Part shown: positions 25,686-34,882 of the stretch, one piece after another | Numbering within the stretch: position 1 is the first letter of the stretch | Layout of the letters: the number at the start of each line of letters is the position of its first letter | Assembly (NCBI RefSeq): GCF_900130025.1 | Contig: NZ_FQXR01000005.1 | Span: forward strand, 124,001 to 188,000 | Length of the DNA stretch: 64,000 bases | Direction: 5' to 3' | Source of the DNA: Sporanaerobacter acetigenes DSM 13106 | GTDB taxonomy: Bacteria; Bacillota; Clostridia; Tissierellales; Sporanaerobacteraceae | The notes under the pieces: model-generated | What the model saw: only the letters and a program-made list of their open reading frames with translations | Database searches by the model: none | Told to the model about the DNA's origin: nothing | Position numbers and translations under genes: made by a program

Positions 25686-27539
25686 ATGTTTAAAAAGGGA
25701 AAACCCAAAGCCTTAATGGCTATTTTGCTAGTTTTGTCCTTGACTATGACCGCTTGTTCTTCAGGGAATAAAAAAGGGTCAAAAGATGGAAGCGAAGAAT
25801 ATTCAACAGTCTATTCGGGAGAAATCACAACATTAAATTATTTGGTTACTTCAACTACATTAGAATTTGCACTTGCAGCTAATTTGATAGATACTTTGAT
25901 AGATTATGATGAGTACGGTGTGGTACAGCCTTGCTTGGCAACGGGATGGAATGTATCAGATGACAATTTGGTCTGGACATTTAAATTGCGTGAAGGAGTA
26001 AAATGGGTAACTTATGATGGCAAAGAGTATGGAGAAGTTACAGCACAGGATTTCGTAGATGCTATGAAATATATACTAGATCCAAACAATGAGTCACAAA
26101 CTGCAAATATAGCTTATAGTGTTCTCAAAAATGCTGAAAAATACTATGATGGTGAAATCACTGATTTTGAAGAAGTTGGAGTAAAAGCTTTGGATAAATA
26201 TACCCTTGAATATACCCTTGAAAAACCTACGCCATATTTTTTATCAATGCTCACATATGTATGTTTCTTCCCAGTTAATGGACAGTTTTTGGAAGAAGTA
26301 GGAGATAAATTTGGGACAGATAATATAAATTTTTTGTACAATGGTGCATATATAATGGAAACATTTGAGCCTCAAACAAGAAGAGTATTAGTTGCAAATG
26401 AAAACTATTGGGATAAAGAAAATGTTCATATTAAAAGATTGAATTATACTTATAACAAGGAAGCGGCAACATTGTCACCAGAATTGTTTTTGCGTGGTGA
26501 TATAGATTATACTGATGTTCCTTCATCAGTTCTTGATGAGTGGATGAAGGATTCAGAAAAGAAAGATATGATTCGTCCAAATAGAACTTCGTTTTATACT
26601 TATTTTTATGCATTTAACTTCGATCCCCATTTTGCGGCAGAATATGAACCAGAAAATTGGAAGATAGCAGTTAACAATGTGAATTTCCGTAAATCTATAT
26701 TCCATGCATTAGATAGAAAAGCTGCTATGCTTACCGAAGAACCTTACAACCCAGAAGATAGATTGACAAATACTATAACTCCAAAGAACTTTGTGAATTT
26801 AGATGGAGTAGATTATACTCAACTTGGTGGATTGGATAAATTTTCAGACAATGATTCTCTTGATGAAAAATTAGCTCTTGAATATAAAGAAAAGGCTATG
26901 ACTGAATTAAAAGGAAAGGCTATATTTCCAGTTAAAATTTTGATGCCTTACAATACGAGTTCTTCTGAATGGGCAAATCGTGCTCAAGTAATAGAGCAAC
27001 AACTTGAAAATTTGTTAGGCACAGATTATATTGATGTAATCATAGAACCACATCCACCTACAGGATTTTTAGATGAAACAAGACGTGCTGGAAATTATGC
27101 ATTGGAAGAGTGCAACTGGGGGCCAGATTATGCAGATCCAGAAACCTATACTGATCCATTTACTCCAGATAGCAACTATAACTGGCCTCATTTGGCAGAA
27201 GGATATAAAGAATCCAACGGGAAAAATACCTATGAAAATATGATAGATAAAGCAAAAGCAGAAGTATTTGATATTGAGAAGCGTTATAATTTGTTTGCTG
27301 AGGCTGAAGCCTTCTTTATAGACCAGGCCTTTGTCATTCCTTATGCAGTAGGGGGAGGCGGATATTCGGCTTCTAAATTAAATCCATTTGAATCTCCATA
27401 TTCACCATTTGGTGTTGCTGGAGAAAGATTTAAGGGACAGAGAATTATGGATAAACCTATGAATACAGATGGATATCATAAAGCATTAGAAAAATGGGAA
27501 AAAGAACGTGCCGAAGCATTAAAGAAAGCAGCACAATAA
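25686..27539 (+). CDS. oppA: Oligopeptide ABC transporter, substrate-binding lipoprotein
   Basis: A family 5 extracellular solute-binding protein of 617 aa, lipid-anchored to the outside of the membrane. The lipoprotein signal runs to the Cys in LTMTACSSG (about residue 23). The body has the classical family features, for instance WTFKLREGVKW and the NFRKSIFHALDRKA segment, and a C-terminal hinge with WGPDYADPETYTDPF. It binds peptides; the exact ligand is not readable, but the adjacent epimerase and endopeptidase argue for murein peptides. A strong hairpin follows, so it is probably made in excess over the permeases. It starts at ATG 25686 after AAAAGGGGG. Confidence 0.9.
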   Translation: MFKKGKPKALMAILLVLSLTMTACSSGNKKGSKDGSEEYSTVYSGEITTLNYLVTSTTLEFALAANLIDTLIDYDEYGVVQPCLATGWNVSDDNLVWTFKLREGVKWVTYDGKEYGEVTAQDFVDAMKYILDPNNESQTANIAYSVLKNAEKYYDGEITDFEEVGVKALDKYTLEYTLEKPTPYFLSMLTYVCFFPVNGQFLEEVGDKFGTDNINFLYNGAYIMETFEPQTRRVLVANENYWDKENVHIKRLNYTYNKEAATLSPELFLRGDIDYTDVPSSVLDEWMKDSEKKDMIRPNRTSFYTYFYAFNFDPHFAAEYEPENWKIAVNNVNFRKSIFHALDRKAAMLTEEPYNPEDRLTNTITPKNFVNLDGVDYTQLGGLDKFSDNDSLDEKLALEYKEKAMTELKGKAIFPVKILMPYNTSSSEWANRAQVIEQQLENLLGTDYIDVIIEPHPPTGFLDETRRAGNYALEECNWGPDYADPETYTDPFTPDSNYNWPHLAEGYKESNGKNTYENMIDKAKAEVFDIEKRYNLFAEAEAFFIDQAFVIPYAVGGGGYSASKLNPFESPYSPFGVAGERFKGQRIMDKPMNTDGYHKALEKWEKERAEALKKAAQ

Positions 27540-27568
27540 ATATATATTTAAAAATATATTAAAGTCAG

Positions 27569-27603
27569 TTGAAGGACTATTTTTAAATAGTCCTTCAATT
27601 TTA
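27569..27603 (+). terminator. Intra-operon hairpin after oppA
   Basis: TTGAAGGACTATTT, loop TT, AAATAGTCCTTCAA, then TTTTAT: a near-perfect 14-bp stem. It probably acts as a partial terminator and as a 3' protector of the oppA message, giving more binding protein than membrane components. Confidence 0.8.
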
Positions 27604-27668
27604 TAAGCTAAAATAAGGGAATTATTTGAATTATATTTTATTTATGGCTAAAAGGGGAGGTTAGAAAT

Positions 27669-28613
27669 ATGTTAAAGTATTCGTTGAAAAGATTATTGCA
27701 ATCACTACTTACACTAATAATCGTAATAACTTTAGTTTTTCTTCTCATGCGCCTAATGCCTGAAGAAGGATATTTTGGAGATAACTATGAAAAACTTGAT
27801 GAGTCACAAAGAGAAGCTATATTGACTAGCATGGGACTTAGGGATCCAATGCATGTACAGCTTAAAAACTTTTATAAATCTATATTATCTGGAGATTTAG
27901 GAACTTCTATAACTTATAGACCTAAAGTGCCTGTAGCTGATATTATTAAAACTAAAATTCCTTATTCATTGTATTTTGGATTAGTTGCTATGGCACTGTC
28001 ATTAGTATTTGGAATTATGCTAGGTATAGCTATGGCACAAAGCAAAAGCAAATTTTGGGATAAATTTGGTACAGTATATATCGTTATTATAAATGCTGTT
28101 CCAGCAGCGGTATATTATTTGTTTATTCAGTTGTATTGCTCAAATGCTCTTAAACTTCCAATATTGTTTAGTCCAAGTCAACCTAGTAGTTGGATTTTGC
28201 CGGCTATTTCCATGTCCCTTGGTAGTTCTGCATCTTATGCAATGTGGATGAGACGATATATGGTGGATGAGTTGAATAAAGACTATGTGAAACTTGCAAG
28301 AGCTAAAGGACTTAAAGACAAAAAAACTATGAGAAAGCATGTTTTGAGAAATGCTTTTGTTCCTATGTCTCAATATTTGCCAGCATCTTTGTTGTATACT
28401 ATAGCAGGTTCTATATATATAGAATCCTTGTATTCAATTCCAGGTATGGGAGGATTGCTTGTAGATGCTATTCAAAGACAGGATAATCCTTTGGTTCAGG
28501 CACTAGTTCTTATCTATTCATCAATTGGTATAATAGGACTTTTTTTAGGAGATGTTCTTATGGCTTCACTGGATCCACGTATAAAACTAGATAGGAAGGG
28601 AGGCGCTAGATAA
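27669..28613 (+). CDS. oppB: Oligopeptide ABC transporter permease (OppB-like)
   Basis: The first membrane subunit, 314 aa with about six membrane segments; the first is at about 10-28 (LLQSLLTLIIVITLVFLLM). It has the cytoplasmic EAA-loop DYVKLARAKGLKDKKTMRKH (about 214), which docks on the ATPases, and the GSIYIESLYSIPGMGGL segment typical of the dipeptide/oligopeptide class. It starts at ATG 27669 after AAAGGGGAGG. It is followed without gap by the second permease (1-base overlap, TAATG), so the two are translationally coupled. Confidence 0.93.
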   Translation: MLKYSLKRLLQSLLTLIIVITLVFLLMRLMPEEGYFGDNYEKLDESQREAILTSMGLRDPMHVQLKNFYKSILSGDLGTSITYRPKVPVADIIKTKIPYSLYFGLVAMALSLVFGIMLGIAMAQSKSKFWDKFGTVYIVIINAVPAAVYYLFIQLYCSNALKLPILFSPSQPSSWILPAISMSLGSSASYAMWMRRYMVDELNKDYVKLARAKGLKDKKTMRKHVLRNAFVPMSQYLPASLLYTIAGSIYIESLYSIPGMGGLLVDAIQRQDNPLVQALVLIYSSIGIIGLFLGDVLMASLDPRIKLDRKGGAR

Positions 28614-29581
28614 TGACTAATGCAAAGATCAATAAATTAGGGGATGGAATAAATGAATCATTGTTTACTTTTGCAGAATATGATGAATCCCAAGCAGAAC
28701 GTACAGGATATTCCAATTATTCATATTGGCGCTCCACATTTCAAATGTTTAGAAGAAATAAAGTTGCAATGTTTTTTCTTGTACTCATGATAGTTCTTGT
28801 TGTATTTACTGTCATTCAGCCATATTTGCCAAATCAAAAATCTCCTACTAAAATATATATTGATGAAAATACAAATATGCAGATTAGAAACAACCCACCA
28901 GATTTAGAATTTTGGTTTGGAACCAATTCTATTGGTCAGGATTTATGGTCTCGTATATGGAGTGGTACACGTACTTCACTTTTAATTGGCTTTTTAGTAG
29001 GACTTTGTGAAGCTGTGATTGGTATTACTGTAGGAGCATTATGGGGATATGTAAGAAAGCTTGATGCGGTGATTACTGAAATATACAATGTTTTGGACAA
29101 TATACCAACTACTATCATACAAGTTCTTTTAACGTATATAATGCGTCCTAGTATAGGGACTTTGGTTTTTGCCATGTGTATAACTGGGTGGCTAGGTATG
29201 GCACGTTTTGTACGTAATCAAATAGTCATCATAAGAGATAGAGAGTACAATTTGGCATCTAGATGTCTTGGAACTCCAACTAAAAGAATTATAACTAAAA
29301 ATTTACTTCCTTATTTGGTTTCTGTCATTATGCTTAGAATGGCATTAGCTATTCCTGCAGCAATAGGCTCTGAAGTTTTTCTAACTTATATTGGTCTTGG
29401 ATTGCCTGTAAGTATTCCATCATTAGGAAATTTAGTCAATGAGGGTAGAGTTGTTATGATGGTTCCATCATTGCGTTATCAGTTGATATTTCCAGCAATA
29501 GTTCTTTCTTTGGTCACGATATCTTTTTATGTAATAGGAAATGCTTTTGCAGATGCTGCTGATCCAAGGACTCATATTTAG
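28613..29581 (+). CDS. oppC: Oligopeptide ABC transporter permease (OppC-like)
   Basis: The second membrane subunit, 322 aa. A cytoplasmic N terminus of about 50 residues is followed by a first membrane segment (VAMFFLVLMIVLVVFTVI). The family signature FWFGTNSIGQDLWSRI is at about 102, with the EAA loop REYNLASRCLGTPTKRII at about 213, and about five further segments. It pairs with OppB to form the channel. Its ATG overlaps the stop of oppB by one base. It is followed after 11 bases by the first ATPase gene. Confidence 0.93.
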   Translation: MTNAKINKLGDGINESLFTFAEYDESQAERTGYSNYSYWRSTFQMFRRNKVAMFFLVLMIVLVVFTVIQPYLPNQKSPTKIYIDENTNMQIRNNPPDLEFWFGTNSIGQDLWSRIWSGTRTSLLIGFLVGLCEAVIGITVGALWGYVRKLDAVITEIYNVLDNIPTTIIQVLLTYIMRPSIGTLVFAMCITGWLGMARFVRNQIVIIRDREYNLASRCLGTPTKRIITKNLLPYLVSVIMLRMALAIPAAIGSEVFLTYIGLGLPVSIPSLGNLVNEGRVVMMVPSLRYQLIFPAIVLSLVTISFYVIGNAFADAADPRTHI

Positions 29582-29592
29582 GAGGTGAAAAC

Positions 29593-30642
29593 ATGGATGA
29601 TAGGAAAAAAATATTGTCAGTTAAGGATTTAGTAGTGAAATTTGAATTAAGAGGCAGAGTTTTAACCGCTATAAGAGAGGCTTCATTGGACCTATATGAA
29701 GGTGAGAGCCTTGCAATAGTTGGAGAATCTGGATCGGGAAAATCTGTTTTCACCAAAACTTTTATGGGGCTTCTTGATGGAAATGGATGGATTGATTCTG
29801 GAAGTATAATATATAATGGGGAAGATTTAGCCAAATATAAGACAGAAGATGATTGGATAAAAATTAGAGGTAAGGAAATTGCAATGGTGTTTCAAGAACC
29901 TATGACTTCATTGAATCCACTGATGACCATTGGAAGTCAAATTGAAGAGGCGGTAGTACTTCATAGAGGACTTAAGGGAGAGGAAGCTAAAAAACTTGTA
30001 ATAGATATTTTGAATGATGTAGGAATAGCTGAACCTGAAAAGAGATATCATCAGTATCCTCATGAGTTTTCTGGAGGAATGAGACAAAGAGTTGTTATAG
30101 CTATTGCGATAGCATGCAATCCTAGAATACTTATTTGTGATGAACCAACTACGGCATTGGATGTGACTATACAGGCTCAAATTCTTCAACTTTTAAGGAA
30201 TTTAAAAGAAAAATATAATTTAACTATAATATACATTACCCATGACTTAGGAGTAGTAGCTAATGTGGCAGACAGAATAGCTGTCATGTATGCAGGTGAT
30301 ATCATTGAGATAGGGACTTGTGAAGAAATCTTTTATGATCCAAGGCATCCATATACATGGGCACTGCTTTTGTCTCTTCCACAACTTGGAATTAAGGGAG
30401 AAGACCTACATTCTATAAAAGGTACTCCACCAAATTTATTTAATGAAATAAAAGGGGATGCTTTTGCACCAAGAAATCCAAGGGCACTTAAAATAGACTT
30501 TGCAGAAAGGCCGCCATATTTTTCTGTAAGCCCTACTCACAAAGCTAAAACTTGGCTGTTAGATCCTCGTGCACCAAAGGTAGAACCACCTGAATCCATA
30601 AAAAAATTGAGTTCACAATGGAGGATGAGTGAAAATGAATGA
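29593..30642 (+). CDS. oppD: Oligopeptide ABC transporter ATP-binding protein (OppD-like)
   Basis: The first ATPase, 349 aa: Walker [11 protein letters not shown] (about 42), Q-loop in [13 protein letters not shown], signature [10 protein letters not shown] (about 158), Walker [13 protein letters not shown] and switch His in THDLGVVA. The C-terminal extension of the oligopeptide class is present (about 265-330), but in place of the usual C-terminal Cys cluster for an iron-sulfur site I see no cysteines. It starts at ATG 29593 after GGAGGTG. Its stop overlaps the start of oppF. Confidence 0.93.
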   Translation: MDDRKKILSVKDLVVKFELRGRVLTAIREASLDLYEGESLAIVGESGSGKSVFTKTFMGLLDGNGWIDSGSIIYNGEDLAKYKTEDDWIKIRGKEIAMVFQEPMTSLNPLMTIGSQIEEAVVLHRGLKGEEAKKLVIDILNDVGIAEPEKRYHQYPHEFSGGMRQRVVIAIAIACNPRILICDEPTTALDVTIQAQILQLLRNLKEKYNLTIIYITHDLGVVANVADRIAVMYAGDIIEIGTCEEIFYDPRHPYTWALLLSLPQLGIKGEDLHSIKGTPPNLFNEIKGDAFAPRNPRALKIDFAERPPYFSVSPTHKAKTWLLDPRAPKVEPPESIKKLSSQWRMSENE

Positions 30643-31579
30643 CAAACAAAGAGAAGTTTTATTGGAGACAAAAAATTTGCGTGTGGAATTTGGCAATAGA
30701 AAAAAGAAAAAATTTGTAGCAGTAGATGATGTAAGTTTTCATATTTATAAGGGTGAAACTTTTGGACTTGTTGGTGAGTCTGGTTCAGGAAAAACTACTA
30801 TTGGCAGGGCTATTATGCGTATAAATGAAGTTGCTAATGGAGAAATACTTTTTAAAGGACAAAGAATAAGTGGAAAGATCAGCAAGGACTTAGATAGGGA
30901 ATTGACAAGAAAAATTCAGATGATATTTCAAGATCCCATGGCTTCTTTGAATGAAAGGGCCAAAGTTGATTATATAGTATCTGAGGGACTATATAATATA
31001 AAGAATTACAGCAGTGAGGAAGAAAGAAAAGAAAAAGTTTGTAAAGCCCTTTTAGATGTAGGGTTACTTCCAGAGTTTTCAGATCGTTTTCCTCACGAAT
31101 TTTCAGGAGGACAAAGGCAGAGAATAGGTGTTGCAAGGGCTTTAGTTATGGAACCGGAATTCATCATTGCTGATGAGCCGATATCGGCATTAGATGTATC
31201 TATTCGTGCTCAAGTTTTGAATTTATTGTCTGAACTTCAAAAGAAAAAGGGATTAACTTATTTATTTATCACTCATGATTTATCTGTTGCAAGATTTATA
31301 ACTGATAGGATAGCTGTCATTCGAAAAGGGAAAATAGTAGAACTTGCAGATACAGAAAAATTGTTTGAACATCCCTATCATCCATATACTAGGGCACTAT
31401 TGTCAGCTATTCCATTGCCTGATCCAATAAGGGAAAAGGAGAAAGTATTGGAGGTATATGATCCTAGTTGTCATGATTATGTAAATAATCCACCTAAATG
31501 GGTAGAAATAGAACCGGAACATTTTGTATTGGCAAATGAGAAGGAATTGGAAGAATATAGAGCTAGAAGTAGAGCATAA
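30635..31579 (+). CDS. oppF: Oligopeptide ABC transporter ATP-binding protein (OppF-like)
   Basis: The second ATPase: Walker [15 protein letters not shown]-loop [13 protein letters not shown], signature [11 protein letters not shown], Walker [14 protein letters not shown], switch His THDLSVAR. The DPMASLNER segment and the C-terminal [18 protein letters not shown] are typical of OppF. GTG 30629 is also in frame, but ATG 30635 is better spaced from GGAGG; the product is then 314 aa. It overlaps oppD by eight bases and is 12 bases before the NlpC/P60 gene, with which it is clearly in one operon. Confidence 0.93.
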   Translation: MNDKQREVLLETKNLRVEFGNRKKKKFVAVDDVSFHIYKGETFGLVGESGSGKTTIGRAIMRINEVANGEILFKGQRISGKISKDLDRELTRKIQMIFQDPMASLNERAKVDYIVSEGLYNIKNYSSEEERKEKVCKALLDVGLLPEFSDRFPHEFSGGQRQRIGVARALVMEPEFIIADEPISALDVSIRAQVLNLLSELQKKKGLTYLFITHDLSVARFITDRIAVIRKGKIVELADTEKLFEHPYHPYTRALLSAIPLPDPIREKEKVLEVYDPSCHDYVNNPPKWVEIEPEHFVLANEKELEEYRARSRA

Positions 31580-31591
31580 GGAGGAAATGGT

Positions 31592-32404
31592 ATGGAAGAT
31601 TATGCTATTATAAAAACAACTATAGGGTCTTTAAAACAAGAACCAAAGTTTACAGGAGAGGCAGCAGATGAAGCTCTTTTTGGAATGATAGTTAAATTGA
31701 TCGAAAGGCCTTCTGATGAATGGTACTATATTGAAACGAGCTATAATTATAGAGGATATATTCATGAAAGCCAAATTGAGATTTGTGGTGAGTATGCTCT
31801 CAAATGGGATAGAGAAGCAGAGCATACTATAAATTTAGGTATAGTAGATGTCTTAAAGGAACCTAAATTTCAAAGTTATCCTATATTTCAGCTCACCAGA
31901 GGAGCGGTAGTCAAATTGTCTGGAAGAGTAAGTGAAAATTGGACTGAAATACTTTTCCCAGATGGAAATAGTGGATGGATAAGAACTGATTTTATAATTA
32001 AGAGGATTAGGCTGGAAGATAGACCATCTGAAGAAGTTTTGAGAGAAAGTGTAGTTAAAACCGCTTTGTCTTATTTGGGAACTCAATATAGATGGGGAGG
32101 AAAATCGCCATTAGGTATAGATTGTTCTGGATTATGTTCAATTTCTTATATGATGAATGGAGTCATCATATATAGAGATGCAAAACTTAAGGAAGAATTC
32201 AACATGAGAAGTATAAGTAGAGAAGAAATGAAACCCGGAGATTTGATGTATTGGCCTGGACATGTAGCGATGTATATAGGAAATGATAAATATGTTCATT
32301 CTACGGGAGCATCCAGTGGAGTTGTGATAAATAGTTTGAATCCTGAGGATATAGATTATAGAGAGGATTTAGCCAATATAAGTGAAATAGGAACAGTTTT
32401 TTAG
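31592..32404 (+). CDS. ykfC: Cytoplasmic NlpC/P60 gamma-D-glutamyl endopeptidase (YkfC-like)
   Basis: A 270-aa cell-wall peptide hydrolase without any signal peptide. Two SH3-like domains (about 3-63 and 82-137) precede the NlpC/P60 domain (about 148-255). The catalytic Cys is 178 (GIDCSGLCS), His 224 (GHVAMYIG) and His 236 (VHSTG). An Asp (196, in YRDAKLK) stands 18 residues after the Cys, as in B. cereus YkfC, where I recall it contacts the free N-terminal amine of L-Ala. It should therefore cut L-Ala-gamma-D-Glu away from diaminopimelate or Lys in imported murein peptides, feeding the epimerase at 22440. It starts at ATG 31592 after AAGGAGG and ends the transporter operon. Confidence 0.88.
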   Translation: MEDYAIIKTTIGSLKQEPKFTGEAADEALFGMIVKLIERPSDEWYYIETSYNYRGYIHESQIEICGEYALKWDREAEHTINLGIVDVLKEPKFQSYPIFQLTRGAVVKLSGRVSENWTEILFPDGNSGWIRTDFIIKRIRLEDRPSEEVLRESVVKTALSYLGTQYRWGGKSPLGIDCSGLCSISYMMNGVIIYRDAKLKEEFNMRSISREEMKPGDLMYWPGHVAMYIGNDKYVHSTGASSGVVINSLNPEDIDYREDLANISEIGTVF

Positions 32405-32409
32405 ATTTG

Positions 32410-32427
32410 CCCTAGCCTTGCTAGGGT
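32410..32427 (+). terminator. Weak hairpin after ykfC
   Basis: CCCTAGC, loop CTT, GCTAGGG: a 7-bp GC-rich stem, then TAAAAATTTTTT. The U-run is displaced, so termination may be partial. A consensus TATAAT at 32466-32471, 35 bases before nagZ, lacks a good -35. Confidence 0.45.
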
Positions 32428-32505
32428 AAAAATTTTTTATATGTAGAAACTAAAGCATAATAGGCTATAATGTAATGTGTAGGAAATATTAGAAGGGTGA
32501 TATTG

Positions 32506-33732
32506 GTGAATAAAAAACTATGTATTTTTATGATAGTTATTTTTGCTTTGCTTTTAAATGGATGTCAAAAAAATGAGGATATTCCTAAAAAAGAAGACAT
32601 AAAAGATATGGAAGAAAGTGAAGAAGAGAAAATAGATTCTATAAAAGAAAGTATGATTAATATGACTATGGAAGAAAAAATAGGTCAACTTCTAATTGTA
32701 GGTATTGAAGGGACTGCCATAGAAGAAAATACGATTGAACTAATTGAAGACTATAAAGTAGGGGGTTTTATATTATTTAGTCGAAATATCAATGACGAAC
32801 ATCAGACATTGGAGTTGTTAAATAGCCTTAAAAAAGCAAATTCTAACAATGATATACCTTTATTTTTATCTATAGATGAAGAAGGTGGAAGAGTAAGCAG
32901 ATTGCCTAAATCCTTTGAAAAACTACCTGAAGCTAAAAAAATTGGTGATATTAATGACAAAGATTTTTCTTTTAAATATGGTAAGATATTAGGAGAAAGA
33001 GTAAAATCTTTAGGGTTTAATATGGACTTTGCGCCAGTTTTGGACATTAACTCTAATCCTAAGAACCCAACAATAGGAAATAGAGCTTTTGGTTCAACTA
33101 TAGACGTAGTAGTATACAATGGATTGGAAGTAATGGAAGGAATTCAATCGGTAGGGGTTGTTCCTAGTATAAAACATTTTCCAGGGCATGGAGATACATC
33201 TATAGATTCTCATTTGGATTTGCCTATTATTGATAAGAATTTAAATGATTTAAAAGAATTTGAGTTAGTTCCTTTTAAGAGAGCCATAGATGAAGGTGCA
33301 GATATGGTCATGGTTGGGCATATGCTTCTTGCCGATGTAGATGCCGATAATCCTTCTTCTCTTTCTAAAAAGGTGATTACAGATGTTTTGAGACATGATT
33401 TGAAATATGACAAAGTAGTTATAACTGATGATATGACTATGGGGGCTATTGTGAAAAATTATGATATAGGAGAAGCTTCGTTGAAATCTTTAAAAGCAGG
33501 AAGCGATATAGTACTTATATGTCATGGATATGAAAATTCAAAAAAGGTCATAGATACTTTGAAAAAGGCTGTAGAAGACGGAGATATAACTGAAGATGAA
33601 ATAGATGAAAAAGTATATAGAATACTAAAAGTCAAAGACAAATATAGATTAAATGATGAGAAAGTAAAATATGCAAATATAGAAAAAATTAATATAGAAA
33701 CTAGAAAAATTTTAGACAAATATATAAAATAG
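32506..33732 (+). CDS. nagZ: Beta-N-acetylhexosaminidase, GH3 NagZ-type lipoprotein
   Basis: A glycoside hydrolase family 3 enzyme that removes terminal GlcNAc from muropeptides. The lipoprotein signal has its Cys in LLLNGCQKN (about 20), so it is anchored outside, as in B. subtilis, not cytoplasmic as in E. coli. Signatures: IGQLLIVGI, DEEGGRVSRLP, the NagZ His loop in KHFPGHGDTSIDSH, and the nucleophile Asp in VVITDDMTMGAI. No second (Ig-like) C-terminal domain is present. GTG 32497 lies in the ribosome site, so I use GTG 32506 (408 aa). It lies just behind the murein-peptide operon and works at its extracellular first step. Confidence 0.92.
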   Translation: MNKKLCIFMIVIFALLLNGCQKNEDIPKKEDIKDMEESEEEKIDSIKESMINMTMEEKIGQLLIVGIEGTAIEENTIELIEDYKVGGFILFSRNINDEHQTLELLNSLKKANSNNDIPLFLSIDEEGGRVSRLPKSFEKLPEAKKIGDINDKDFSFKYGKILGERVKSLGFNMDFAPVLDINSNPKNPTIGNRAFGSTIDVVVYNGLEVMEGIQSVGVVPSIKHFPGHGDTSIDSHLDLPIIDKNLNDLKEFELVPFKRAIDEGADMVMVGHMLLADVDADNPSSLSKKVITDVLRHDLKYDKVVITDDMTMGAIVKNYDIGEASLKSLKAGSDIVLICHGYENSKKVIDTLKKAVEDGDITEDEIDEKVYRILKVKDKYRLNDEKVKYANIEKINIETRKILDKYIK

Positions 33733-33743
33733 AGGTGATGATA

Positions 33744-34175
33744 TTGTATATTGTTAGTGCTTGCCTTGCTGGTATCAAATGTAGATATGATGGAAAAGAC
33801 AATGGAGATGAAAAAATAATTCAACTTGTCAAGGAAGGAAAGGCAATACCAGTGTGTCCAGAAGTATTTGGGGGACTTCCCATTCCTAGAGTACCTTGTG
33901 AGATAGTATTAGATGATAAAGGAAATATAAAAGTTATAAATAAAGAAGGAGCAGATTGTACTGAAAATTTCAAAGAAGGAGCTAAAAAGACTTTAGTCAT
34001 AGCTGAAATATTGGGGGTTGATACTGCGATACTTAAGTCCAAGAGCCCTTCTTGTGGTTGCGGTAAAATATATGATGGTACTTTTAGTGGGAAATTGGTA
34101 GAAGGAGATGGAGTAGCTGCAAAATTTTTAACTGAAAATGGGATAAAAGTCTATAATGAAGATAATTATAAATAA
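33744..34175 (+). CDS. DUF523 family protein
   Basis: A short Cys-rich protein of the DUF523 (YbbK-like) family of unknown function. It begins at the family-typical MYIVSACLAGIKCRYDG and has PVCPEVFGGLPIPRVPCEI (about 35-53) and a late SPSCGCGKIYDG. The cysteines could bind a metal. The frame opens at 33735 with GTG ATG, but these lie inside the ribosome site GAGGTG. TTG 33744 is well spaced and gives the usual N terminus (143 aa). It is 11 bases after nagZ and probably co-transcribed. Confidence 0.82.
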   Translation: MYIVSACLAGIKCRYDGKDNGDEKIIQLVKEGKAIPVCPEVFGGLPIPRVPCEIVLDDKGNIKVINKEGADCTENFKEGAKKTLVIAEILGVDTAILKSKSPSCGCGKIYDGTFSGKLVEGDGVAAKFLTENGIKVYNEDNYK

Positions 34176-34201
34176 TAAATACTATAAAGGAGTTGTATGC
34201 A

Positions 34202-34870
34202 TTGAGTAATAAAAGATTAGAAAAGATGTGTACAGATGAAATATTGTCTTTAGCAGAATTAAAAGAAGATTTATATTTTAAGAAGCTACCAGAAGATAAA
34301 ATAAAATATTATGTATATGAATCTATGAAAATTGGAGAAGAGGCTGCAAAAAAAATAATTTGTTCAAACCCAAATAAAAACATAAGGGATATATGTGAAG
34401 ACAAGAAGATAAAAATAGAATTGAAAACTGATGAATACGATTTTGAAATAATACAAATGAGAGGCAAGTATGACGCAATTGAAAAAAAGATACTGTTGTA
34501 TGATAAATCTATAAAATGGTTGGAAGATGAATTTAACAAATTGAAAGTGGACAAGATGTTTGATTATGAAACAATAGCAGAAATTCATATTGCCCATGAA
34601 TTGTTTCATTATCTAGAGATTGAAGAAATAGATTATGTATATGATAAATTGGATAAAGCAGTAGTATTCAAAATGGGTCCTATAAAAAAGAACTATCCTA
34701 TTGTGAAAACCAGTGATATTGCTGCCCACATTTTCTGCAAGAATGTACTTAATTTGCCTTTCAATCCCAAAATAATGGATTATTATTATTTAATAGGTAA
34801 GGGTTATATTGATTTTGACTATTTGGAAAATTATTTTAGGGAATTAGATGAGACATTAAAATGTAATTAG
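34202..34870 (+). CDS. ImmA/IrrE-like zinc metallopeptidase, no DNA-binding domain
   Basis: A 222-aa soluble protein with a zincin motif AHELFHYLE (HExxH, about 131-135) in the middle and a following helix SDIAAHIFCKNVLNLPFNP (about 170-190). This is the arrangement of ImmA/IrrE peptidases, where the third ligand lies in the second helix (here Asp in place of the usual Glu). The N-terminal 100 residues are helical and unassigned. No HTH domain and no neighbouring repressor are visible, although IrrE-type peptidases usually cut one. The start is TTG 34202, nine bases behind AAAGGAG; the TTG at 34193 directly abuts it. It is 26 bases behind the DUF523 gene. Confidence 0.65.
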   Translation: MSNKRLEKMCTDEILSLAELKEDLYFKKLPEDKIKYYVYESMKIGEEAAKKIICSNPNKNIRDICEDKKIKIELKTDEYDFEIIQMRGKYDAIEKKILLYDKSIKWLEDEFNKLKVDKMFDYETIAEIHIAHELFHYLEIEEIDYVYDKLDKAVVFKMGPIKKNYPIVKTSDIAAHIFCKNVLNLPFNPKIMDYYYLIGKGYIDFDYLENYFRELDETLKCN

Positions 34871-34882
34871 GGGGTAGTATAT

